Shown here in pieces: positions 10,859 to 19,814 of a DNA stretch of 64,000 nucleotides. The stretch is from Devosia sp. LC5 (GTDB lineage: Bacteria; Pseudomonadota; Alphaproteobacteria; Rhizobiales; Devosiaceae): contig NZ_JNNO01000044.1 in the NCBI RefSeq assembly GCF_000735585.1, positions 124,001 through 188,000 of the forward strand, written 5' to 3'. The notes beneath the pieces are model-generated. The model did no database searches. It saw only the letters and a program-made list of their open reading frames with translations, and had not been told where the DNA came from. How positions within the stretch are numbered: the stretch's first letter is position 1; each line of letters begins with the position of its first letter. A program made the position numbers and the translations under genes.

Positions 10859-11491
10859 ATGGACTTTCCCTGGCTTGAATTTGCCGGCCTGATGCTGGCC
10901 TTCGGCATCAATGCGGTCATCCCCGGCGCCGATTTCGCCATGGTGCTGCGCCAGTCCATCGCTCATGACCGCCGCGCCGCGCTCTTCACTTCAGCTGGCA
11001 TTGCCACGTCAATCCTGGTCCATGGCAGCTATACCCTGCTCGGGGTCGGTGTGATCGTCGGGCAGTCGCTGCTTTTGTTCAATATTCTCAAATGGTTGGG
11101 CGCGGCCTATCTCGTGTATCTGGCGATCTCGGCATTGCGCAGCCCGCCACCAAAGGCGCCCGAGTCCGGTGATCTGAGCGGCGCCAGGCGCGGGGATCTC
11201 GCCGCGTTCGCGCTGGGCTTCTTGACCAATCTGCTCAATCCCAAGGCCGTGCTGTTCTTTCTGGCGCTGTTCACGAGTCTGGTTTCCGTCCGTACCGGCG
11301 GCGACGTCAAAGTTATCTACGTGCTGGCGATGAGCATTATGCTTTTTGCCTGGTTCGCATTGGTCTCGATTTTCTTTACGACACCTTCCGTACGGCAAGG
11401 CTTTTTCCGGTTCGGCCGGTGGTTTAATCGGGTAACCGGCATTACATTCATCCTGCTGGCTTTTCGCGTGGCGATCGCGCAGCAACACTAG
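10859..11491 (+). CDS. LysE/RhtB-family amino acid exporter
   Basis: Membrane exporter of the LysE/RhtB/CadD superfamily, about 210 residues and six predicted membrane helices. The N-terminal family signature lies in FGINAVIPGADFAMVLRQS (about 17-35) and the second conserved loop is GFLTNLLNPKAVLFF (about 120). The ATG at 10859 fits the family N-terminus; a GTG at 10850 in the same frame adds three residues. The exported amino acid cannot be deduced. It sits just ahead of lpd. Confidence 0.88.
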   Translation: MDFPWLEFAGLMLAFGINAVIPGADFAMVLRQSIAHDRRAALFTSAGIATSILVHGSYTLLGVGVIVGQSLLLFNILKWLGAAYLVYLAISALRSPPPKAPESGDLSGARRGDLAAFALGFLTNLLNPKAVLFFLALFTSLVSVRTGGDVKVIYVLAMSIMLFAWFALVSIFFTTPSVRQGFFRFGRWFNRVTGITFILLAFRVAIAQQH

Positions 11492-11518
11492 GCACCTCTT
11501 TGTAATCGGGGCATCAGA

Positions 11519-12928
11519 ATGGCAGACATCTTCGACCTCACCATCATCGGCTCGGGCCCGGGCGGCTATGTCGCGGCCATCCGCGCAGCGCAGTTGGGGA
11601 TGAAGGTTGCCGTGGTGGAGAAATGGCCGACCCTGGGCGGCACATGCCTCAATATCGGGTGTATCCCGTCCAAGGCGCTGCTGCATGCCTCCGAATTGTT
11701 CGAGGAAGCCGGCCACAGTTTCAAGGCGCTGGGCATAGATATCCCCGCCCCGGTTTTGAACCTGCCGCAGATGATGAACCACCGAATCGAAACCGTTGCC
11801 GCCAATGTCGGCGGGGTGGATTATCTGTTTAAAAAGAACAAGATAACCGTGTTCCGCGGCACCGGCACCATCGCTGCGCCGGGCAAGGTTTTGGTGACGC
11901 CGCAGTCGGGTTCAGCCCAAACCGTCGAGACCAGGAATATAGTTATCGCCACCGGTTCGGTATCGGCTAACCTGCCGGGTATCGAGGTCGACGAGAAGCA
12001 GATCGTCAGCTCCACTGGCGCGCTGACGCTCGACAAGGTGCCGAATAGACTGCTGGTGATTGGCGCCGGCGTGATCGGTCTGGAGCTGGGCTCGGTCTGG
12101 GCGCGGCTGGGCGCCAAGGTGACGGTGGTTGAATATCTCGACCGCATCCTGCCGGGCATGGACAGCGAAGTGGCGCGCCAGTTCCAGCGCATGCTGCAAA
12201 AGCAGGGCATGGACTTCAAGCTGTCGAGCAAGGTTGCCGGCATCGACAAGCAGGATGACGGTTCGCTCAAGGTGCGGGTCGAACCGGCCAAGGGCGGTGA
12301 TATGGAAATCCTTGATGCCGACGTGGCTCTCGTGGCCATCGGCCGCAAGCCCTATACCGAAGGGCTGGGGCTGGATATCGTTGGCGTGGCGCTGGACGAG
12401 CGCGGCCGGGTCCGGGTCGATGGGCATTACAAGAGCTCGGTCGACGGCATCTATGCCATTGGCGACGTGATTGCCGGGCCGATGCTGGCGCACAAGGCCG
12501 AAGACGAGGGCATTGCCGTCGCCGAAATCCTCAGCGGACAGGCCGGCCATGTCAATTACGGCGCCATCCCGGCCGTGGTCTACACCAATCCCGAAATTGC
12601 TTCGGTCGGCAAGACCGAAGACGAGCTCAAGGCCGATGGCGTCGAATACAAGATCGGCAAATTTCCCTTTACCGCCAATGGCCGCGCCAAGGCGATGCTG
12701 GCGACGCAGGGCTTTGTGAAGATCCTGTCCGACGTCAATACCGACCGGGTGCTGGGCGCCCATATCGTGGGCAAGAATGCCGGCGAGATGATCCACGAAC
12801 TGGTCGTGCTGATGGAATTTTCTGGCTCTTCCGAAGACCTGGCCCGGAGCACGCATGCTCACCCGACCATGTCGGAAGCCGTGCGCGAAGCGGCCTTGTC
12901 GCTGGGCGATGGGGCTATTCACATCTGA
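11519..12928 (+). CDS. lpd: Dihydrolipoyl dehydrogenase (E3)
   Basis: FAD-dependent E3 that reoxidises dihydrolipoamide of SucB (and perhaps other lipoyl complexes) with NAD. At 469 residues it is full length. The FAD-binding GSGPGG is at about 11-16, the redox disulfide Cys43/Cys48 in GGTCLNIGC, the NAD-binding GAGVIG in the middle, and the C-terminal His-Glu pair in HAHPTMSE. It is the last gene of the TCA run and is closed by a strong terminator. Confidence 0.97.
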   Translation: MADIFDLTIIGSGPGGYVAAIRAAQLGMKVAVVEKWPTLGGTCLNIGCIPSKALLHASELFEEAGHSFKALGIDIPAPVLNLPQMMNHRIETVAANVGGVDYLFKKNKITVFRGTGTIAAPGKVLVTPQSGSAQTVETRNIVIATGSVSANLPGIEVDEKQIVSSTGALTLDKVPNRLLVIGAGVIGLELGSVWARLGAKVTVVEYLDRILPGMDSEVARQFQRMLQKQGMDFKLSSKVAGIDKQDDGSLKVRVEPAKGGDMEILDADVALVAIGRKPYTEGLGLDIVGVALDERGRVRVDGHYKSSVDGIYAIGDVIAGPMLAHKAEDEGIAVAEILSGQAGHVNYGAIPAVVYTNPEIASVGKTEDELKADGVEYKIGKFPFTANGRAKAMLATQGFVKILSDVNTDRVLGAHIVGKNAGEMIHELVVLMEFSGSSEDLARSTHAHPTMSEAVREAALSLGDGAIHI

Positions 12929-12949
12929 TTGGCGAAAGCTGGTCGTTGC

Positions 12950-12980
12950 AGAACCCCGGCATCTACCGGGGTTCTTTTTT
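12950..12980 (+). terminator. Rho-independent terminator after lpd
   Basis: Perfect 10-bp stem AGAACCCCGG/CCGGGGTTCT (12950-12959 and 12966-12975), 6-base loop, then TTTTT. Confidence 0.95.
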
Positions 12981-13052
12981 GTCCGCTGCGTTCTTCCATA
13001 CCAGATTGATGCAAGGTAGAAGGGCGGGGTTCGGTTGCGTTTGGAGGATCGC

Positions 13053-13091
13053 ATGAGCACCTACGATAGTCCGGCCGAGGCGATACGATGA
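13053..13091 (+). CDS. 12-codon upstream ORF coupled to kduD
   Basis: ATG at 13053 follows a strong Shine-Dalgarno (TTGGAGGATCGC). The reading frame encodes MSTYDSPAEAIR and stops at 13089-13091, so its TGA overlaps the kduD ATG as ATGA. kduD has no comparable ribosome binding site of its own, so translation of this peptide may deliver ribosomes to kduD. It could also be a remnant of a lost upstream gene. No homolog is recognised. Confidence 0.45.
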   Translation: MSTYDSPAEAIR

Positions 13092-13840
13092 GCGATCTGT
13101 CGGCTTTTAGCCTTTCGGGCAAGACAATCATGGTGACCGGCGCCAATACCGGCATCGGGCAGGGCATCGCGGTGTCGATCGGGCGAGCCGGTGGCCGGGT
13201 GATCGGCGTAGGGCGCTCCTCCATGGCCGAAACGGCGCGGCTGGTGGGCGACGGCTTTGTCGGTGTCGCGGCCGATCTGGGTTCGGCCAAGGCGGCGCAG
13301 GCCATGTTCGAGGCGGCTTGGGCCGAGCATGGGCCGATCGACGGGCTGGTCAACAATGCCGGCATCATCAAACGGGTCGACGCGGTGGACTTCACCGAGG
13401 AGGACTGGTCCAGTGTGATGGACATCAACCTCAAGACGATGTTCTTCCTCTGCCAATCCTTCGGGCGCAAGGCGCTGGAGCGGGGCCATGGCAGCGTGGT
13501 CAATATCGCTTCGATGCTGAGCTTTCAGGGCGGCATACGGGTCGCGAGCTACACCGCCTCCAAGAGCGGCGTGCTGGGCATTACCAGGCTCCTCGCCAAT
13601 GAATGGGCGGCCAAGGGCATCAATGTCAACGCCATCGCGCCGGGCTATATCGAAACCAATAATACCGAGGCGCTGCGGGCCGATCCCGATCGTTCGGCCT
13701 CGATCCTGGGCCGCATTCCGGCGGGGCGTTGGGGCGAGCCGTCCGACATTGGCGATGCGGCGGTATTCCTGCTGTCGCGGGCGTCCAAATATATGCATGG
13801 CGCCGTCATCCCGGTGGATGGCGGGTGGCTGGCACGATGA
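13088..13840 (+). CDS. kduD: 2-Dehydro-3-deoxy-D-gluconate 5-dehydrogenase (SDR)
   Basis: Short-chain dehydrogenase that reduces the diketo acid from unsaturated uronates towards KDG during pectin or alginate catabolism. At 250 residues it has family length. The cofactor loop is TGANTGIGQG (17-26), then NNAG (89-92), and the catalytic Ser142, Tyr155 and Lys159 lie in the segment from NIASMLSFQGGIR to YTASKSG. The C-terminus RIPAGRWG...VDGGWLAR is typical of KduD. kdgF follows after 10 bases, which supports a role in uronate use. Confidence 0.92.
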   Translation: MSDLSAFSLSGKTIMVTGANTGIGQGIAVSIGRAGGRVIGVGRSSMAETARLVGDGFVGVAADLGSAKAAQAMFEAAWAEHGPIDGLVNNAGIIKRVDAVDFTEEDWSSVMDINLKTMFFLCQSFGRKALERGHGSVVNIASMLSFQGGIRVASYTASKSGVLGITRLLANEWAAKGINVNAIAPGYIETNNTEALRADPDRSASILGRIPAGRWGEPSDIGDAAVFLLSRASKYMHGAVIPVDGGWLAR

Positions 13841-13850
13841 GGAGACAGCG

Positions 13851-14186
13851 ATGAGCAGACAGGCAGTTTTTGCGCAGCCGGGAGCGACGGAATGGACCGA
13901 GCTGGCGCCGGGCAATCGGCGCCGCGTGCTGATCCACACGCCTGAGTTGATGCAGGTGGAATTCGGCTTTGAGCAGGGGGCAGTGGGCGCGCTGCATTCG
14001 CACCCGCACATCCAGGTAAGCTATGTCGCTGAGGGCCGGTTCGAGGTGACCATTGGCGGCAAGACCGAAGTGGTTGAGCAGGGCGGCAGCTTCATCGTCC
14101 CCAGCGGCGTCGAGCACGGTGTGGTGGCGCTGACCGAGGGTCGTCTGATCGACGTCTTCACCCCGATGCGGCAGGATTTTCTCTAG
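13851..14186 (+). CDS. kdgF: KdgF-type cupin (unsaturated uronate ring-opening)
   Basis: Small cupin of 111 residues resembling KdgF, which opens 4,5-unsaturated galacturonate/mannuronate rings to linear keto sugars upstream of KduI/KduD. The metal ligands are visible as His49, His51, Gln55 and His89 (HSHPHIQ and VEHG). The ending LIDVFTPMRQDFL is family-typical. GAGGAGA precedes the ATG. It forms an operon with kduD; kduI and kdgK are not in the window. Confidence 0.9.
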   Translation: MSRQAVFAQPGATEWTELAPGNRRRVLIHTPELMQVEFGFEQGAVGALHSHPHIQVSYVAEGRFEVTIGGKTEVVEQGGSFIVPSGVEHGVVALTEGRLIDVFTPMRQDFL

Positions 14187-14189
14187 CAT

Positions 14190-14810
14190 CTACCCAATCT
14201 CCGCCAGCATCGCTGCATAGGCCGGCTCATGTTTCCCCGCCCAGTTCGCCTTGCCCGGTTCGGTCAGCCGCCCGCGCCGTGGCGGGATGAAGCTATAAAT
14301 GCCCCGGATCGGGTCTTCGCGCCATTGCAGGTTGAAGGCGGCGTATTTGGGGAAGAATTCCATGTCGGAATAGGGCAGGTGGTCATGTACCCACCAAGCG
14401 ATGGCCTCCCAATCGCCGGTGCGCTCGTAATAGGAAATGAAGCGGTTGACCACGACGCAGGCGGTGGCGCCCATGCGGCCCTGGGCGTCGCGCCGGTCCC
14501 AGATATGGCCGGCAAAGTTGCTGTCATTGCTGCCGCAATTGAGCTTGTTGGCATTGCCAAAGCCATTGACCTCGGGTGAACGATAGGCCGAACGCACCGA
14601 GATGCGGCCGAAGCGGGCTTGCAGCGGTTCGAGCAGGGTTTCGCACAGCACCTTGCCGGCGGCGATGGCGAGATCCGGGTCCGAGGGAATGTTCTGAAAT
14701 CCATTGATGGCGGCGATTTCCGAATAGAGAAAATCGCGCATAAAGAAATTCTCCGACAGGCGGATGCGGCCGAACTCTTCGAGCCCCTTGATGGATTTGG
14801 GCTGGCGCAT
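14190..14810 (-). CDS. M15-like (D-Ala-D-Ala carboxypeptidase fold) hypothetical protein
   Basis: A 206-residue cytoplasmic-looking protein without a signal peptide. Start chosen at 14810 because GGAGG lies 7 bases upstream; an ATG at 14834 lies before this signal. The central segment, with SAYRSPEVN (about 74-82), AGHIWDRRD (about 100-108) and a later HDHLPYSDMEFF, has the layout of peptidase M15-type zinc folds, where a His/Asp pair and a later His bind metal. This is a resemblance by eye. It converges on kdgF (3-base gap). Confidence 0.6.
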   Translation of the reverse strand: MRQPKSIKGLEEFGRIRLSENFFMRDFLYSEIAAINGFQNIPSDPDLAIAAGKVLCETLLEPLQARFGRISVRSAYRSPEVNGFGNANKLNCGSNDSNFAGHIWDRRDAQGRMGATACVVVNRFISYYERTGDWEAIAWWVHDHLPYSDMEFFPKYAAFNLQWREDPIRGIYSFIPPRRGRLTEPGKANWAGKHEPAYAAMLAEIG

Positions 14811-14897
14811 TGCTCTGCCTCCGGGTTGATGCATGGGGCATTGTCTTGAGGTAACGTTGGGACGACAACCCGGTTTCGACGCCAGCAGGACAATCCA

Positions 14898-15512
14898 ATG
14901 CTTGAAGCGATGTTCTTTATCGCCATTACCGCCGAGGCGATGACCGCAGCGCTCGCCGCAGGGCGGCGCAAGATGGATTGGTTCGGCGTGTGTCTATTGG
15001 CTTGCGTCACTGCGCTGGGTGGCGGCACGACGCGTGACGTGCTGCTGGGACATTACCCGCTCTACTGGGTGCACAATCCCTATGTGCTGCTGCTGGTCTG
15101 CGCGGCAGCGCTATTGACCATTGCCATGGCCCGAGTGGTGGACCGGCTGCGGTGGCCCTTCCTGCTGCTCGACGCGCTTGGGTTGGTGGTGTTCACCATT
15201 GTGGGGTGCAATGTGGCCATCGAGATGGGGCAGCATCCACTGATCGTCATTGTGGCGGGCATGGTCACCGGGATTGTCGGCGGCATATTGCGCGACGTGC
15301 TGTGCAACGACGTACCCCTGGTGTTTTCGAGCGAACTTTACGCGACCGTGTCGATTGTCACCGGCGTGATTTATTATTTCGGTCTCAAGGCGGATTTGCC
15401 GGCGGACCTGGTGATGTTGGTGGCGATTGCCGTGGGATTTGCCTTGCGCGTCGTCGCGCTGATCCGGAAATGGGAAATGCCCAAATTCGTCTATGACAAG
15501 GATTTGCGATGA
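14898..15512 (+). CDS. TRIC-family (UPF0126) membrane channel protein
   Basis: Membrane protein of 204 residues with about seven helices and the internal duplication of the UPF0126/TRIC cation channel family. The two Gly-rich kinks are GGGTTRDVLLG (about 41) and GGILRDVLCN (about 128). Bacterial members form trimeric cation channels; the physiological role here is unknown. The stop overlaps the next start (ATGA at 15509), a sign of translational coupling to the DUF4326 gene. Confidence 0.9.
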   Translation: MLEAMFFIAITAEAMTAALAAGRRKMDWFGVCLLACVTALGGGTTRDVLLGHYPLYWVHNPYVLLLVCAAALLTIAMARVVDRLRWPFLLLDALGLVVFTIVGCNVAIEMGQHPLIVIVAGMVTGIVGGILRDVLCNDVPLVFSSELYATVSIVTGVIYYFGLKADLPADLVMLVAIAVGFALRVVALIRKWEMPKFVYDKDLR

Positions 15513-15856
15513 CGCCGCAGCGGATCGTCTTGTCGCGCCGCGCGGGGTTCGATCTGCAGGCATTGTCGCACGCCTTGAACGGATTGCCGGCGCAATCGGT
15601 GGCGCGGCCGGGCCGATGGGGCAATCCGTTCACTATTGACGATGTTGTGGCGGAGCTAGGCGTCGACGGGGCCAAGGCGCAGGCCGAGGCGGTGGCGCGC
15701 TATAGCCGCTGGGTGCGCGGGGAATTGGTGATGGAGCGGGCTCCTCCAGCGCTGGAGGAGATTCGCGCGGCGCTGGCGGGGCGGAACCTTGCCTGCTGGT
15801 GCAAGGCGGGAACGCCATGCCATGCCGACACGCTGATTGCGCTGGCAAACGCCTGA
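15509..15856 (+). CDS. DUF4326 protein
   Basis: A 115-residue protein with the DUF4326 signature: RPGRWGNPF near residue 33 and the Cys-rich end GRNLACWCKAGTPCHADTL (about 91-109), with Cys and His spaced as in a possible metal site. The family has no established function and is often seen in phage and plasmid genomes. Coupled by ATGA overlap to the TRIC-like gene. Confidence 0.85.
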   Translation: MTPQRIVLSRRAGFDLQALSHALNGLPAQSVARPGRWGNPFTIDDVVAELGVDGAKAQAEAVARYSRWVRGELVMERAPPALEEIRAALAGRNLACWCKAGTPCHADTLIALANA

Positions 15857-15984
15857 CAAGGCAATTTTTGACGATTATTGCCGATTTCCTATGAAATAGC
15901 GCGTCTGGAGCGGCGTGATTTACCACTTGTCAAAGTGTTAAGATCACTGTGAGCCTCCGGCATTGGCCGGTTCGAGGCACTACC

Positions 15985-17853
15985 ATGGACCCATTGGCTC
16001 TGTTCCAGCGAACGATGGCATGGTTCACGCCGCAGGAATTGCAGCGCGACCTGCATACGCGCAAACGCGTGCAGATGTTCGTCATCAGCCACATGTTCGG
16101 GCCGATTATCGCTACGCCGATCCCGCTGTTTCTGTGGTTCGCCGACCCGGCGCCCATGCCGCATGTGCTGATCCTGGCGGCGTCGATCTACGCATTCTGG
16201 CCGTTCCTGGCGCTGCTGAAACTGTTCCCGCGCGCCTATGCACAACTGGCCATGCTCTCGGTGCTGAACCTGACCTTCTGTATCCTGTGGGGCACTTATA
16301 ATTACGGGGGCACCAGCTCGCCCTTCCTCGTCTGGCTGGTGCTGACGCCGCTTTTGGCCTTCATGTATCTGGGGGCGAGCTGGACGGCGCGCATCTTCGT
16401 GTTTTCGCAGTTCACGCTGGGGCTTGGCGCGCTCTATATTTTCTATCTGCTGGGGGATTTCCCGAGCCACATCCCGGTCGAGAACATGGTGGTCGCCGGC
16501 GTGCTGTCGGCGCTGGGCTGCAATATCTACGTCTTCATGATGGCGGCCTATTATTCGAGCGTGGTGGATAGCCAGTCCGAACTGATCCGCGAAGTCGAGC
16601 GCCACCAGGAAACCCTCAAGGCGCTGACCCTGGCCAAGGACGAGGCCGAGCGGGCCAATGGCGCCAAATCGGAATTCCTCGCCAAGATGAGCCACGAACT
16701 GCGCACCCCACTCAATGCGGTGCTCGGCTATTCGGAAATCCTGCTTGAGGACGCCGAACTCGATGGGCGCGGCGAGCAGATTGCCGACCTGCAGAAGATC
16801 AGTGCGGCGGGCAAGCACCTGCTGGCCATGGTCAATGACATTCTCGATATCTCCAAGATCGAGGCCGGCAAGATGTCCCTGCATATCGAGACGGTCGATT
16901 TGGATCTGCTGATCAACGAGGTTGAATCCACCGCAAGGCCGCTGGCCGCCAAAAATGCCAATAGTTTCGTGGTCGAGCGCCATGGCGAATTGGGCACGAT
17001 ACGGTGCGACGCGACCAAGTTGCGGCAGGCAATTTTCAACCTGCTCTCCAATGCCGCCAAATTCACCCATAATGGCAGCATCACGCTCTCCATCCTGCGC
17101 CGCCCCGAGGCGGGGCAGGAATGGATCGAGATTGCCGTGGCAGACACGGGGATCGGCATTTCGGCGCAGCAGCAGAAGGCGCTGTTCAACAATTTTGCGC
17201 AGGCCAATCCCAAGATTGCTGCGGTTTATGGCGGTACGGGGCTTGGGCTGTCGCTAAGCCAGAATCTGTGCCGGCTGATGGGCGGGCAGATCGATGTCGA
17301 GAGCGAATTGGGCAAAGGCTCGTGCTTTACCATTCGCTTGCCGGCGCAAAGTGAGGAGGCGGCGCACGACCCGCTGGCCAATGTACGCGGGGCGATCGTG
17401 CCGCTGCATGGCGAGCAGGTGCAGGATTTCAATGACCGCATTGCGGGCACGGGCAGTAACGAGCGGCAGCGTTTGCTGATCATCGACGACGACCGCAATT
17501 TCCTGGAGGTTGCCGAGCGCTTGTTCGCCAAGGAGGGCGTGACACCCATCTGTACCGATGCGCCGCAATCGGCGCTGCAGATTGCCCGCACGGTCAAGCC
17601 CTCGGCGATTTTCCTCGATATCCTGATGCCGGGCTTTGATGGCTGGGATGTGCTGGCGGCGCTCAAGGCCGACCCCATCACGCGCGATATTCCGGTGCTG
17701 ATGATTTCAATCCTGTCCGAGCGCAGCAAGGCGCTGGCGGCGGGGGCCGACGGCATTTTGCTCAAGCCGTTGGATGGCGACAAGGTCCGGACGGCCATTG
17801 CCAGCCTCAAGGCGGCGCGCGGGGCGCGTCCGCCTCGGGCGGTCAACGAGTAG
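15985..17853 (+). CDS. Membrane hybrid sensor histidine kinase
   Basis: 622 residues from the ATG at 15985, which has GAGG 8 bases upstream; a GTG at 15949 is less likely. Five or six membrane helices (about 33-193) are followed by a coiled linker, HisKA with His237 in MSHELRTPLN, the HATPase domain (N box FNLLSNAAKFT, G boxes DTGIGIS and GTGLGLS) and a C-terminal receiver with the phospho-acceptor Asp at about 545 in FLDILMPGFDGWD. The signal is unknown. Twelve bases downstream is a receiver-only protein, so a phosphorelay is likely. Confidence 0.92.
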   Translation: MDPLALFQRTMAWFTPQELQRDLHTRKRVQMFVISHMFGPIIATPIPLFLWFADPAPMPHVLILAASIYAFWPFLALLKLFPRAYAQLAMLSVLNLTFCILWGTYNYGGTSSPFLVWLVLTPLLAFMYLGASWTARIFVFSQFTLGLGALYIFYLLGDFPSHIPVENMVVAGVLSALGCNIYVFMMAAYYSSVVDSQSELIREVERHQETLKALTLAKDEAERANGAKSEFLAKMSHELRTPLNAVLGYSEILLEDAELDGRGEQIADLQKISAAGKHLLAMVNDILDISKIEAGKMSLHIETVDLDLLINEVESTARPLAAKNANSFVVERHGELGTIRCDATKLRQAIFNLLSNAAKFTHNGSITLSILRRPEAGQEWIEIAVADTGIGISAQQQKALFNNFAQANPKIAAVYGGTGLGLSLSQNLCRLMGGQIDVESELGKGSCFTIRLPAQSEEAAHDPLANVRGAIVPLHGEQVQDFNDRIAGTGSNERQRLLIIDDDRNFLEVAERLFAKEGVTPICTDAPQSALQIARTVKPSAIFLDILMPGFDGWDVLAALKADPITRDIPVLMISILSERSKALAAGADGILLKPLDGDKVRTAIASLKAARGARPPRAVNE

Positions 17854-17864
17854 GGAGAGCGCTG

Positions 17865-18260
17865 ATGGCACTGGTGTTGATCGTTGAGGACAATCCTATC
17901 AATCGCGACGTGCTTGGGCGGCGGCTGGAGCGGCGCGGTTACGCCATCCGCTTTGCCGAGGATGGCCCCAGTGGAATTGCCGCCGCGCTCGAATTGATGC
18001 CCGACGTGATCCTGATGGATATGGGGCTGGGCGAAATGGACGGCTGCGAGGCCACGCGCCACATCCGCTCCAACCCGGAAACAGCCGCGCTGCCGATCAT
18101 TGCGCTGACAGCGAGCGCGTTTGAATCCGATCGTGCCAAGGCGCTGGCCGCCGGCTGCATCGATTTCGACACCAAGCCGGTCGACCTGCCGCGTCTATTG
18201 GGCAAGATGCAAGCCGTGCTGGGGCCCAAGACCCCAGCAGCGGCGTATGTCGAGGGGTAG
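17865..18260 (+). CDS. Single-domain response regulator
   Basis: A 131-residue protein that is one receiver domain with no output domain. The acidic pocket is Glu8/Asp9, the phospho-acceptor is Asp52 (LMDMGLGEMDG), with the conserved Thr in LTASAF and Lys in TKPVD. It resembles DivK-class receivers. Placed 11 bases after the hybrid kinase, it probably accepts or shuttles phosphate from it. Confidence 0.92.
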   Translation: MALVLIVEDNPINRDVLGRRLERRGYAIRFAEDGPSGIAAALELMPDVILMDMGLGEMDGCEATRHIRSNPETAALPIIALTASAFESDRAKALAAGCIDFDTKPVDLPRLLGKMQAVLGPKTPAAAYVEG

Positions 18261-18348
18261 GGGACTACCACCGGCCTCGGTGGCGCTTATCCCCCTCAGC
18301 CCTCCCCGCGCGGGGAAGGAGGCAGATCGGGGCCCGCGTTGGAACCGG

Positions 18349-19713
18349 CTATTCTGCGGGAATGGCGCTGGTTTCTTCCATGGGCTCGCTGACATGGTAC
18401 GGGGCTTCGTGGCCCAGCCGATATTCCATATCCGCATCCTGCATGGCCTGGGCCAGGATTTCCACGACCTGGTCAATGTCCTCGTGGGTATGGGCGGCCA
18501 TGACCTGGAAGCGGAAGCGAGCGCCGCCCTGGGGCACGGCCGGGTATTCGACGAGATTGGCGATGCCGCCCATGGCCATCAAATGGCGGGAGGCAAAACG
18601 CCCCACGCTTTCCAAACCCAGGCTGACCGGCACGATGGGCGATGGATTGCCTAGTACTTCCAGACCCGCTGCGGTCATTTCCTGGCGCAGATAGAGGATA
18701 TTGTCCATCAGCTTGTCGCGCAGGGCGCGGCCTTCCTCGGAGCGCACGATATTGAGCGCGGCCAGGATAGTGGCTGCCTGCACCGGCGAGAGGGCATTGG
18801 AGAAGGTGTGGGTGGCGCTGTAATATTTGAGATATTCGGCGGTCGCCTTGTCGCGGACGGCAATGAAGCCGCCATTGGAGCCGAAAGTCTTGGAAAAGCT
18901 GCCGATAATGATGTCGGCGGCGTCGACCATGTTCTGCAGGCCCAGATGGCCCAGGCCGTCCTCGCCCATCGAGCCCATGTCATGAGCGCAGTCGACCAGC
19001 AGGGTAGCATCGTATTGGTCGCAGAGCGCGCGCATGGCGCCCAGATCCGGCGTGTCGGAATGCATGGAGAACAGGCTCTCCGTCACCACCATGATGCCAT
19101 TTTTCGTATCGGTGGCGCGAATGCGGGAGAGCTTGCGCTCCAGCGCCTGCAGATTGAGGTGGCCGTGATGATGCACGTTCTGCGTTGCGGCCTTGGCGCC
19201 TTCCTGCAGGCACGAATGGGCCAGGATATCCATGACCACATGATCATTGGCCCGCACAAAGCCCTGTACTGAGCCATAGCCGGCAGCCCAGCCCGTGGGG
19301 TAAAGCACGATTTCGCGGCCGCCGATGAAATCGGACAGAGCGCGCTCGAGCTGGAGCGAGTTGGTGGTGTTGCCCAGCAGAGCCGCGGAGCCGGCGCTAT
19401 GGACGCCATATTCGTCAATGGCCTCGATGGCCGCCTGCTTTACGGCCGGGTGGGAGGAGAGGCTGAGATAATCCTGGCTGGCGAAATTAATGCCGGAGAA
19501 CTTCTGCCCGATATCGCTGCGGGCATCGCAGCGGGCCTTGGGAGCCGTTGAGGTCGAACGGGCATAGGGCCACAATTCGTGCTGACGGCGCAGGTTCTGC
19601 CACTCGTAAAAACCGGCTACGCGGCTGATGAGGTCCGGTCCGGCGGGGGCGCGAAAATCTCGCAAGCTGCCCTTCAAAGCGGCCTCTGGCGCGGACTTAT
19701 ACTTACTCTCCAT
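18349..19713 (-). CDS. Alpha-oxoamine synthase family PLP enzyme
   Basis: PLP enzyme of the family that joins an amino acid to an acyl-CoA (8-amino-7-oxononanoate synthase, KBL, 5-aminolevulinate synthase, serine palmitoyltransferase). Key features in 454 residues are DYLSLSSHP (81-89), HSAGSAALLGNT, Asp241/His244 and the PLP lysine Lys275 in GSFSKTFGSNGG. An extra N-terminal 70 residues (FYEWQNLRRQHELWPYARS) recalls serine palmitoyltransferase-like enzymes more than BioF. It does not have the ALAS-type start. It is monocistronic, with a TTAA array in its promoter. The substrate is uncertain. Confidence 0.8.
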   Translation of the reverse strand: MESKYKSAPEAALKGSLRDFRAPAGPDLISRVAGFYEWQNLRRQHELWPYARSTSTAPKARCDARSDIGQKFSGINFASQDYLSLSSHPAVKQAAIEAIDEYGVHSAGSAALLGNTTNSLQLERALSDFIGGREIVLYPTGWAAGYGSVQGFVRANDHVVMDILAHSCLQEGAKAATQNVHHHGHLNLQALERKLSRIRATDTKNGIMVVTESLFSMHSDTPDLGAMRALCDQYDATLLVDCAHDMGSMGEDGLGHLGLQNMVDAADIIIGSFSKTFGSNGGFIAVRDKATAEYLKYYSATHTFSNALSPVQAATILAALNIVRSEEGRALRDKLMDNILYLRQEMTAAGLEVLGNPSPIVPVSLGLESVGRFASRHLMAMGGIANLVEYPAVPQGGARFRFQVMAAHTHEDIDQVVEILAQAMQDADMEYRLGHEAPYHVSEPMEETSAIPAE

Positions 19714-19814
19714 GACGCTCTCCTAATCTGACTTACGGGCCTTACTCTGGCGAAACTACGGAGGGCGCTTGAAAAACCTCCGCCACCACCTCTAGTCGAG
19801 TGCAGCGCAGCTTT

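Noticed and set aside
18349-19713. Annotation as 5-aminolevulinate synthase (hemA) or BioF
   Set aside because: The family core fits, but the ALAS-type N-terminus and its glycine-site segment are not seen, and there is no biotin or heme context, so only the superfamily is given.
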